Positions 5,464 to 10,562 of a stretch of 10,562 nt of DNA are shown one piece after another. The notes beneath the pieces are model-generated. The model was given only the letters and a program-made list of their open reading frames with translations, was not told the DNA's origin and did no database searches. The position numbers were made by a program, and so were the translations under genes. This DNA is from Nitrospinota bacterium (lineage in GTDB: Bacteria > Nitrospinota_A > UBA7883 > JADGGD01). The stretch covers positions 1 through 10,562 of the forward strand of contig JADGCD010000060.1 of NCBI GenBank assembly GCA_015229165.1. The letters run 5' to 3'. How positions within the stretch are numbered: position 1 is the stretch's first letter; each line of letters starts with the position of its first letter.

Positions 5464-5522
5464 GGGGGAGCGCCCGAAGAGAGGCTCGGGCGACCTATCC
5501 CCCCGCCTGACCGAGCAGGCGG
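5464..5522. other. Nested inverted repeats between two divergent promoters
   Basis: An inner 7-bp repeat CGCCCGA/TCGGGCG (5471-5477, 5486-5492) is enclosed by GGGGGA/TCCCCC (5464-5469, 5498-5503). It is followed at once by CCGCCTG/CAGGCGG (5503-5509, 5516-5522). The block could fold as RNA on either strand or be protein-bound DNA. No gene overlaps it convincingly. On the minus strand the inner hairpin is followed by CTCCCCCTTTTC, so it may stop read-through into the tRNA operon. Confidence 0.4.
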
Positions 5523-5591
5523 CGTTCGTGAAAAATCAACGGAGTGGATACTTGTAACGAAAGAGGACTTCTCCCGGAAAGGCGTAGGGGC

Positions 5592-5597
5592 TACAAT
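5592..5597 (+). promoter_or_regulatory. -10 element of the 92-residue gene
   Basis: TACAAT in GCTACAATCGG, 34 bases before the ATG at 5626. The best -35 at 17 bases is TTCTCC (5569-5574), matching 3 of 6 positions, so the promoter is only partly supported. Confidence 0.4.
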
Positions 5598-5625
5598 CGG
5601 GGTGAAGCAATCCAGAGGTACCCCC

Positions 5626-5904
5626 ATGGCCAACGGTCGACTCGACGCGCTCTCCTTGGACCAGACGATCTACAACAACTCCACCCTCGACCAGAGCAAA
5701 AGCGACATCCAGGATTCGCAGAGCCGACTGAAAGGGGTGGCGGTGCAGGGGGTGAAGAACATCGCCGCGCAGGGGGTGCATCTCTTCAGCGACACCCGGT
5801 TCGCCGCCGACCAGGGGGTGACGGAGACGACGAGCAAGAACATCACCAGCTTCGTCAATGCGGTTATTAACGGAACCGGAGCCTCCGTCGATATATCGGG
5901 CTGA
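5626..5904 (+). CDS. Small unrecognised protein, 92 residues, with QGV repeats
   Basis: I start it at the ATG at 5626, with AGAGGT upstream at about 6-base spacing; an ATG 24 bases earlier lacks a site. The product is hydrophilic, without cysteine, signal peptide or membrane span. The N-terminal half is rich in Asp, Ser and Gln (SLDQTIYNNSTLDQSKSD), and the middle carries three spaced QGV units (VAVQGV, IAAQGV, AADQGV at about 39-66). The C-terminal part reads KNITSFVNAVINGTG. That segment resembles KSLMSFTNAAM in the 53-residue protein across the tRNA cluster (5 of 11 identical), too short to prove kinship. I know no family. Having a -10 element, a ribosome site and normal base use, it is likely real. 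Confidence 0.6.
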   Translation: MANGRLDALSLDQTIYNNSTLDQSKSDIQDSQSRLKGVAVQGVKNIAAQGVHLFSDTRFAADQGVTETTSKNITSFVNAVINGTGASVDISG

Positions 5905-5929
5905 CGGCCAGCGCCGCAGGGCCTCTTGT

Positions 5930-5952
5930 CGCCCCCGAAAGGGGGGGGGCGT
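5930..5952. terminator. Possible hairpin between convergent genes
   Basis: CGCCCCC-GAAA-GGGGG... with a tetraloop, continuing into a run of nine G and CG. It lies between the stop of the 92-residue gene and that of the branched-chain aminotransferase. There is no T-run on either strand, so termination is uncertain. Confidence 0.3.
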
Positions 5953-5970
5953 CCAACGACGAATCGGTCT

Positions 5971-7047
5971 TTACTCGACCCGGGGAACCTTGGCCAACCA
6001 GCCGAACCGGTCCTCGTCCCTGCCGTACTGGATGCCGGTGATCTGGCGGAACAGTTTTGACGCCAGTTCCCCGCCGGTCCCGTCGCCGATCGGGTAATCC
6101 TTCCCCCGGTAGTGTAGGAGCCCCACCGACGAAATGACCGCCGCCGTGCCGGAGCCGAAGACCTCCTGCAGCATGCCGTCCTCGTGGGCCGAGATCACCT
6201 CTTCGATGTCGATCCGGCGCTCCTGAACCGCCACCCCGTCGGCCGCCAGCATTTCGATGACGCATTGGCGGGTGACACCGGGGAGGATCGAGCCGGTCAA
6301 CGGCGGCGTGATCACCTTCCCCGCGATCCGGAAGAAGATGTTCATCGAACCGACCTCCTCCACCCAGCGCCGCTCCACCGCGTCGAGCCAGAGAACCTGC
6401 GCGTACCCCTCGCTCTTGGCCCGGCGACCGGCCAAGAGGCTGGCGGCGTAGTTGGCCGGCGTCTTGGCGGCGCCCAGCCCGCCGGGGGCGGCCCGGACGA
6501 ACTCGTCCTCCACCTTGATCTTCACCGCCGAGAACCCCTCGGCGTAATAGGCCCCCACCGGCGAGGCGATAACGAAGAAGAGAAACCGGTCGCTCGACTT
6601 CACCCCGATGTGGGGCTCCGTGGCGATCATGGTGGGGCGCAGGTAGAGGGCGCTGTCGGGACGGGTCGGAATCCACCCCCGCTCCAGATCGACAAACCGC
6701 TCCACCGCCGCCAACGTGGTCCCCACCGGCAGCTCCGGCATGTCGAGGCGGCGCGCCGACTGGTTGAGACGGGCCATGTAGGCGTCGGGACGGAAAAGGG
6801 CCGCCCCCCCGTCGGCGGTGGCGAACGCCTTGAAGCCATCGAACACCGCCTGCCCGTAGTGAAGCGTCAGAGCCGCCGGATCAAGTGAAAGGTCGCCGTA
6901 GGGGATAACGGAGGGCTGACCCCACCCCTGCTCGCGGGTCCATTCCATGACCAGCATGTGGTCGGTGGTGTAGACCCCGAATGACAGGGGCGCGGCGTCG
7001 TCCGGCTTCTGCTTCGGCGCGCCGGTGGAGCGGATGTCGATAGTCAT
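5971..7047 (-). CDS. ilvE: Branched-chain amino acid aminotransferase (class IV PLP)
   Basis: A 358-residue fold-type IV aminotransferase that interconverts leucine, isoleucine and valine with their 2-oxo acids, using glutamate/2-oxoglutarate. Visible marks: 'LTLHYGQAVFDGFKAF' near residues 61-75, 'LYLRPTMIATEPHIGV', the PLP lysine K195 in GLGAAKTPANYAAS, 'VEEVGSMNIFF' (E230-F239) and 'EVFGSGTAAVISSV' near the end. The length and the FGxxxTDHMLxMEW opening fit the larger eukaryote-like BCAT group rather than the ~309-residue E. coli IlvE. The ATG at 7047 is supported by a TATAAT 30 bases upstream, but no clear ribosome site is visible; the next in-frame Met (31) would remove conserved sequence. 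It is transcribed alone. Other biosynthetic ilv or leu genes are not in view. Confidence 0.92.
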   Translation of the reverse strand: MTIDIRSTGAPKQKPDDAAPLSFGVYTTDHMLVMEWTREQGWGQPSVIPYGDLSLDPAALTLHYGQAVFDGFKAFATADGGAALFRPDAYMARLNQSARRLDMPELPVGTTLAAVERFVDLERGWIPTRPDSALYLRPTMIATEPHIGVKSSDRFLFFVIASPVGAYYAEGFSAVKIKVEDEFVRAAPGGLGAAKTPANYAASLLAGRRAKSEGYAQVLWLDAVERRWVEEVGSMNIFFRIAGKVITPPLTGSILPGVTRQCVIEMLAADGVAVQERRIDIEEVISAHEDGMLQEVFGSGTAAVISSVGLLHYRGKDYPIGDGTGGELASKLFRQITGIQYGRDEDRFGWLAKVPRVE

Positions 7048-7076
7048 GGTCGGATCACACAGTGGTTCAGGGGGCC

Positions 7077-7082
7077 ATTATA
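7077..7082 (-). promoter_or_regulatory. -10 element of the branched-chain aminotransferase gene
   Basis: A perfect TATAAT on the minus strand, giving a leader of about 23 bases to the ATG at 7047. No -35 match is seen at the usual distance. Confidence 0.45.
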
Positions 7083-7141
7083 CACCTCCGTCAGAGAAGG
7101 CGCCCCCGCACGCCCCACGCCGGATGGGGGAGATGACCCGG

Positions 7142-7164
7142 ATAAAAGAAGGCGGTCATCCGCC
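7142..7164 (-). terminator. Intrinsic terminator after the NTF2-like gene
   Basis: Minus-strand stem GGCGG-ATGA-CCGCC (7151-7164) followed directly by TTCTTTTAT. It lies 55 bases after the stop at 7219 and separates that gene from the downstream aminotransferase promoter. Confidence 0.6.
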
Positions 7165-7218
7165 GGGCGATGCGGCGCACGACCCCGGGCCGCCCCCCTC
7201 CCCCTTCGATCCGTCGCA

Positions 7219-7620
7219 TCAGGAGGGAAAAGGGGAGAACTGGTCGGCCACGGCCAGCCAGCGTCCCCCCTCCCGAACCAGTGTGAACATATCCCGCCCC
7301 GCGAGGGCGATTGTGCGCCCCCCCATCGTGAAGGACATGTCGTAGTAGTAGGTGACCACCGCCGCATCGCCGAAGATTTCGATAGTCGGCTCCCGTTCCT
7401 CCCAATGGTGGATAGTGGCGGCGTCGCAGAACCCTTTCCACCCGGCGATGCAGGCGGCGCCTCCTGTCAGCCGTTCCTGGTCGGTGGCGGTGATGGCCAC
7501 CATCCGGGGATGGAAATAGAGGGAAAGATCGTCGGGGTTTCCTCGGGTCCACGCATCGTTGAGCGCCCGTATCGTCTCCCAGACCTCCTGCCGTACAGGG
7601 TCGTCGAATCGGATCGTCAT
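7219..7620 (-). CDS. NTF2/SnoaL-like fold protein
   Basis: A 133-residue cytosolic protein with the pattern of the NTF2-like superfamily (SnoaL_3/DUF4440-type). It has an N-terminal helix 'VRQEVWETIRALNDAWTRGNPDDLSLYFHPRMVAI', a central 'GWKGFCDAATIHHWEEREPTIEIFGDAAVVTYYYDMSF' and a final strand pair 'GRDMFTLVREGGRWLAVADQFSPFP'. Such proteins are small barrel folds used as isomerases, dehydratases, hydrolases or binding modules, so the activity cannot be stated. The HPRMV motif and the buried polar residues of the pocket (H37, H71, H72) are possible functional points. GGAG stands 7 bases before the ATG. It has its own terminator and is divergent from alaC, with which it shares a 199-base intergenic region; no pathway link is implied. 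Confidence 0.82.
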   Translation of the reverse strand: MTIRFDDPVRQEVWETIRALNDAWTRGNPDDLSLYFHPRMVAITATDQERLTGGAACIAGWKGFCDAATIHHWEEREPTIEIFGDAAVVTYYYDMSFTMGGRTIALAGRDMFTLVREGGRWLAVADQFSPFPS

Positions 7621-7648
7621 TCCAGTCTCCGTTTGAATGGGTCAGCAA

Positions 7649-7677
7649 AGCGTACATAAGGCGAATATATTGGTCAA
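7649..7677 (-). promoter_or_regulatory. Weak promoter candidate for the NTF2-like gene
   Basis: Minus-strand TTGACC (7672-7677, 5 of 6) with TACGCT (7649-7654, 3 of 6) at 17-base spacing, in an AT-rich pocket (about 7650-7705) that is unusual for the region. The -10 is poor. Confidence 0.25.
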
Positions 7678-7738
7678 CATAAAAACGAAATTAATACGAA
7701 AAACTCTCCTCCTACCCGGGCGACTTTTCCTGATTTCA

Positions 7739-7767
7739 TTGCCTTTGCCCCATACCGGCGCTACAAT
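7739..7767 (+). promoter_or_regulatory. Promoter of the alaC-hom operon
   Basis: TTGCCT (7739-7744, 4 of 6) and TACAAT (7762-7767, 5 of 6) with a 17-base spacer. This gives a leader of about 45 bases to the alaC ATG at 7820. Confidence 0.5.
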
Positions 7768-7791
7768 CATCTCTTTTTTACCAGGAGTCAC

Positions 7792-7805
7792 CCCGCCTGC
7801 GCGGG
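7792..7805 (+). promoter_or_regulatory. Hairpin in the alaC leader
   Basis: CCCGC-CTGC-GCGGG forms a 5-bp stem with a 4-base loop, 14 bases before the alaC ATG. An AGGAG (7783-7787) lies on its far side, 32 bases from the start codon, too distant to act as the usual ribosome site. The surrounding GTCACCCCGC...GCGGGAATACC looks like the short dispersed palindromes with a GTCA...CCCGC/GCGGGAAT core common in proteobacterial genomes. Confidence 0.35.
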
Positions 7806-7819
7806 AATACCGAAGCCCC

Positions 7820-9031
7820 ATGAGCGAAGAAAAACGACCCTCCCGCCGCTTTGCCCGGATCGACCGTCTCCCCCCCTACGTTCTCGCCGAAGTGACCGCC
7901 CTGCGCGACGCCGCCCGGCGCCGGGGAGAGGACATCATCGACTTCGGCATGGGGAACCCCGACATGCCGACGCCGACCCATATCGTCGACAAGCTGGTGG
8001 AGGCCAGCCGCAAAGGGCCGAACCACCGCTACTCCGCTTCGCGCGGCATCCGCAAGCTGCGTCACGCCATCTGCGACTGGTACGCCCGGACCTATGACGT
8101 GAAGCTCGACCCGGAGACGGAGGCCATCGTCACCATCGGCAGCAAGGAGGGGCTCTCCCACCTGATGCTGGCTATCATCGGCCCCGGCGACTCGGTGCTG
8201 GTGCCGTCGCCGACCTATTCGATCCACACCTACGCCGTGGTCATCGCCAACGGCGACGTCATCCATGTCCCCATCGGGACCGGCGACGAGTTCTTCCAGA
8301 ACCTGACCACCGCCTTCGAGCGGACTTGGCCCCGCCCCAAGGTGATGTTGCTCAACTTCCCGGCCAACCCGACCACCGTCTGCGTCGATCTGCCGTTTTT
8401 CGAGAAAGTCATCGCCTTCGCCAAACAGCACGACATCATCGTTGTCCACGACCTGGCCTACGCCGAGATCGCCTTCGACGGTTACAAGGCGCCGTCGATC
8501 CTCCAAGTCCCCGGCGCCAAGGACGTGGCGGTGGAGACCTATACGTTGTCGAAGACCTACAACATGCCCGGGTGGCGGGTCGGCTTCGTCTGCGGCGCCC
8601 CCGACCTGGTGTATGCATTGCAACGGATCAAGGGGTATCTCGACTACGGCATGTTTCAGCCGATCCAGATCGCCTCGATCATCGCGCTCAACGGGCCGCA
8701 GGAGTGCGTGCAGGAGATCCGGGACGTCTACCAGTCGCGCCGCGACGTATTGTGCGAAGGGCTCAACCGGATCGGCTGGCCGGTCACGCCGCCGCAGGCC
8801 ACCATGTTCCTCTGGGCCGAAATCCCCGACGAGTTCAAGCATCTGGGCTCGGTCGAGTTCTCCAAGCGGTTGCTGGCTGACGGCAAGGTGGCCGTCTCGC
8901 CGGGACTCGGTTTCGGCGACGGGGGGGACCACCACGTCCGCTTCGCCCTGGTGGAGAACGAGCATCGGACCCGGCAGGCGTTGCGTGGCATCCGCGAAGC
9001 GTTGCGGAAGATGAAGGCGCCCCCGGCATGA
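7820..9031 (+). CDS. alaC: Glutamate-pyruvate aminotransferase AlaC
   Basis: A 403-residue class I PLP aminotransferase that makes alanine from pyruvate and glutamate. It aligns with E. coli AlaC from the first residues: 'RRFARIDRLPPYV' corresponds to RRFTRIDRLPPYV, followed by 'RRRGEDIIDFGMGNPD' and 'IVTIGSKEGLSHLMLA'. PLP-site residues are N183 (FPANPT), D211 and Y214 (VVHDLAYAEI) and the Schiff-base K245 (TLSKTYNMPGWRVGF), with R374 (HHVRFALVEN) for the substrate carboxylate. The frame extends 61 codons upstream, but that stretch holds the promoter and lacks homology, so I start at 7820; no good ribosome site is visible. The stop overlaps the hom start by ATGA, indicating an operon. The alaC-hom order is a known arrangement in proteobacteria, often followed by thrC. 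Confidence 0.95.
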   Translation: MSEEKRPSRRFARIDRLPPYVLAEVTALRDAARRRGEDIIDFGMGNPDMPTPTHIVDKLVEASRKGPNHRYSASRGIRKLRHAICDWYARTYDVKLDPETEAIVTIGSKEGLSHLMLAIIGPGDSVLVPSPTYSIHTYAVVIANGDVIHVPIGTGDEFFQNLTTAFERTWPRPKVMLLNFPANPTTVCVDLPFFEKVIAFAKQHDIIVVHDLAYAEIAFDGYKAPSILQVPGAKDVAVETYTLSKTYNMPGWRVGFVCGAPDLVYALQRIKGYLDYGMFQPIQIASIIALNGPQECVQEIRDVYQSRRDVLCEGLNRIGWPVTPPQATMFLWAEIPDEFKHLGSVEFSKRLLADGKVAVSPGLGFGDGGDHHVRFALVENEHRTRQALRGIREALRKMKAPPA

Positions 9032-10362
9032 TCGCAAAGCGGGAGATCCGGGTCGGCCTCATCGGTTTCGGCGTGGTGGGGCGGGGGGTGGCGCGCCTTT
9101 TGGCCACCAACGGCCCCCTCTACGCCGCCCGGATCGGCGCCCCGGTCACGCTGGCGAAGGTGGCGGTTCGCGACCTGACCAAGCTTCGCCCCGTCACGCC
9201 CGATCCGTCGATGCTGACCGACGATCCTTTCTCCATCGTCAACGATCCCACCATCGACATCGTCATCGAGGTGATGGGGGGGGAGGAGCCGGCCCGGTCG
9301 CTGATCCTGGCGGCGCTGGCCAACGGCAAGGGGGTGGTCACCGCCAACAAGGCGTTGCTGGCGATTCATGGCGAGGAAATCTACGCCGCCGCCGAAGCGG
9401 GGAACGCGCCGTTGCGGTTCGAAGCGGCCGTCGGCGGGGTGATTCCCATCGTGCGGACGCTCAATGGCGCCTTCGCCGCCAACAAAATCGATACCGTTTA
9501 CGGCATCGTCAACGGCACCTGCAACTACATCCTCTCCCGCATGGCGGAAGAGGGGCTGGGGTTCGAGGAGATTCTGAAAGACGCCCAGGCGCTCGGTTAC
9601 GCCGAGGCCGACCCGACCTTCGACGTGGAAGGGATCGACGCCGCCCACAAGATGGCGATCCTCGCGGCGTTGGCGTTCGAGACGCCGGTCGATTTCAACT
9701 CCGTCCACATGGAGGGGATCACCCGGGTCTCGGCGTTGGACATCCGCACCGCGGCGCAGCTCGGCTACGTCATCAAGCTGATCGGCGTCGCCCGCCGCCA
9801 CAACGACACGGCGGTGGAGGTGCGGGTCACCCCGTCGCTGGTGCCGGAATGGATGCCCATCGCTTCGGTGAACGGCGCGTTGAACGCCATCGAAGTCAGC
9901 GGCCCGGACATCGGCGACAACCTGCTGGTGGGCCCCGGCGCGGGGCAGGGACCGACCGCCTCCGCCGTGTTGGGGGACGTGGCGGTCATCGCCCGGACCA
10001 TCGTCGACGGCGCCCCGCCGACTCCCCGTCCCATGAACGTCCCGGTGGCGTTGCGGCGCCCTCTTCCGGCGTTGCCGCTGGAGAAGATCGAGAGCCGCTA
10101 CTACCTGCGGTTCGACACCTACGACCGCCCCGGCGTTATGGCGCAACTGACCCGCCCGCTGGGCGACCACGGCATCTCCATCGCGTCGATGATGCAAAAG
10201 GAGAAAGTGGGAAAGCGGGCCGACGGCGCCTCGGTGGTGGTGGTGACCCATTGGGCGATGGAATCGGACCTGCGCGCCGCGCTGGCGGAGATCGAAGGGG
10301 CGGACATCCTCCATTGCCCCACCGTCGTCATGCGCATCATCGGCGACGAGGAGGACGAGTAG
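9028..10362 (+). CDS. hom: Homoserine dehydrogenase, monofunctional, with ACT domain
   Basis: A 444-residue enzyme reducing aspartate semialdehyde to homoserine with NAD(P)H, the branch step to threonine and methionine. Domains in order: Rossmann fold with VGLIGFGVVGRGV (9-21) and VTANKALLA (K108); catalytic/dimer domain with 'AVGGVIPIVRTLNGAFAANKI', 'GIVNGTCNYILSRM' and 'LGYAEADPTFDVEGIDAAHK' (E201, D204, catalytic K208). Then come 'VGPGAGQGPTASAVLGD' and a C-terminal ACT domain from about 357 ('YYLRFDTYDRPGVMAQLTRPLGDHGISIASMMQKE') that usually gives feedback inhibition by threonine. It is not fused to aspartokinase. The ATG overlaps the alaC stop, so it is translationally coupled. The C-terminus ends in an acidic GDEEDE tail. 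No thrC follows within the roughly 200 bases left. Confidence 0.96.
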   Translation: MIAKREIRVGLIGFGVVGRGVARLLATNGPLYAARIGAPVTLAKVAVRDLTKLRPVTPDPSMLTDDPFSIVNDPTIDIVIEVMGGEEPARSLILAALANGKGVVTANKALLAIHGEEIYAAAEAGNAPLRFEAAVGGVIPIVRTLNGAFAANKIDTVYGIVNGTCNYILSRMAEEGLGFEEILKDAQALGYAEADPTFDVEGIDAAHKMAILAALAFETPVDFNSVHMEGITRVSALDIRTAAQLGYVIKLIGVARRHNDTAVEVRVTPSLVPEWMPIASVNGALNAIEVSGPDIGDNLLVGPGAGQGPTASAVLGDVAVIARTIVDGAPPTPRPMNVPVALRRPLPALPLEKIESRYYLRFDTYDRPGVMAQLTRPLGDHGISIASMMQKEKVGKRADGASVVVVTHWAMESDLRAALAEIEGADILHCPTVVMRIIGDEEDE

Positions 10363-10371
10363 GAGGAGGAT

Positions 10372-10395
10372 GTTCTTTCTTTGAAAAGAAAGAAC
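10372..10395. repeat. AT-rich 11-bp inverted repeat after hom
   Basis: GTTCTTTCTTT (10372-10382) and AAAGAAAGAAC (10385-10395), perfect, with a two-base centre. It begins nine bases after the hom stop. Its style (TTCTTTCTTT...AAAGAAAGAAC followed by CAAAGAAAC) recalls dispersed proteobacterial repeats, from memory only. It may end the alaC-hom transcript together with the next hairpin. Confidence 0.6.
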
Positions 10396-10413
10396 CAAAG
10401 AAACTTTTCCTCC

Positions 10414-10464
10414 CTTGGCGTAGGCCGGGTCGCCACCCAAGAGCGGCGCCCGGCCTACGCCAAG
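10414..10464. repeat. 16-bp perfect GC-rich inverted repeat (large hairpin)
   Basis: CTTGGCGTAGGCCGGG (10414-10429) and its exact reverse complement (10449-10464). Inside, CGCC (10431-10434) and GGCG (10445-10448) extend the stem past a one-base bulge, leaving a ten-base loop. AT-rich CTTTTC and GAAAAG flank it. It could be a REP-like element or a strong terminator; there is no T-run. The rest of the window to 10562 shows no convincing gene. Confidence 0.8.
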
Positions 10465-10562
10465 TGAAAGAAAAGCCCCTCTTCGACACGTCCTTCTTCA
10501 AAAGGAATGAAGGCCCACCTCCACTCCTTCTCGTCCATCGCACGATGACGGCTATCAACTCC

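Noticed and set aside
5099..5557. A 152-residue open frame on the plus strand across the tRNA cluster
   Set aside because: It is the antisense of three well-formed tRNA genes; fragments such as GSRTRVAAVKGRCPGPLDD are the usual false peptides read from tRNA complements.
8728..10440. A 570-residue minus-strand frame opposite alaC and hom
   Set aside because: It is a shadow frame of two confidently identified genes in GC-rich DNA, rich in Arg, His, Gly and Asp with no family features.
10513..10562. Start codons near the right edge as the beginning of thrC or another gene
   Set aside because: The ATG at 10545 has too few codons and no ribosome site, and the frame beginning near 10507 stops after 13 codons.
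1..10562. Search for CRISPR arrays, insertion sequences, integrases, toxin-antitoxin pairs or phage genes
   Set aside because: No spaced direct-repeat array and no transposase, integrase or phage-like product was seen. The tRNA cluster shows no adjacent integrase or duplicated tRNA end that would mark an insertion site.

Overview
The window looks like ordinary chromosome of a GC-rich Gram-negative bacterium, most likely a pseudomonadotan or a related 'delta'-type lineage. This rests on gene content only: an E. coli-like AlaC joined to a monofunctional homoserine dehydrogenase, an FdnI-type formate dehydrogenase cytochrome b, an atypical 2-Cys thiol peroxidase (Tpx), and an NSS-family transporter with a small partner. 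I cannot name a genus. There is no transposase, integrase, phage gene, CRISPR array or plasmid function in view.

Left part (1-2875): the C-terminal end of a sodium-dependent NSS transporter overlaps a 52-residue single-span protein of the MetS small-subunit kind. Convergent to these, on the minus strand, lie an FdnI-like cytochrome b, an imidazolonepropionase-like amidohydrolase and a membrane-anchored DUF2007-type protein. The last two overlap by ATGA and are probably one transcription unit with their own -10 element.

Middle (2876-5970): a long, relatively AT-rich non-coding stretch upstream of the cytochrome carries a 12-bp palindrome inside a weak promoter and a Fur-like box. Next come a YqeG-like HAD phosphatase (+) and a thiol peroxidase (-) that converge on a strong bidirectional terminator. 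A three-gene tRNA operon (Lys-Glu-Phe, minus strand, excellent TTGACA/TAGAAT promoter) follows. It is flanked by two small unrecognised proteins of 53 and 92 residues that share a short K-x-[LI]-x-S-F-x-N-A motif. A GC-rich block of nested inverted repeats separates the tRNA promoter from the second of them.

Right part (5971-10562): amino-acid metabolism. A branched-chain aminotransferase and an NTF2/SnoaL-like protein read leftwards. Divergently, alaC and hom read rightwards with an ATGA overlap, linking alanine/pyruvate transamination to the aspartate-family pathway to threonine and methionine. After hom there is an 11-bp AT-rich inverted repeat and then a 16-bp perfect GC-rich inverted repeat, which look like a dispersed repeat or a compound terminator. 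The usual next gene, thrC, is not seen before the window ends.

I see no clearly new multi-gene system. The items most worth a second look are the small proteins, the repeat pair after hom, the operator-like region at 2916-3009, and the structured spacer at 5464-5522.
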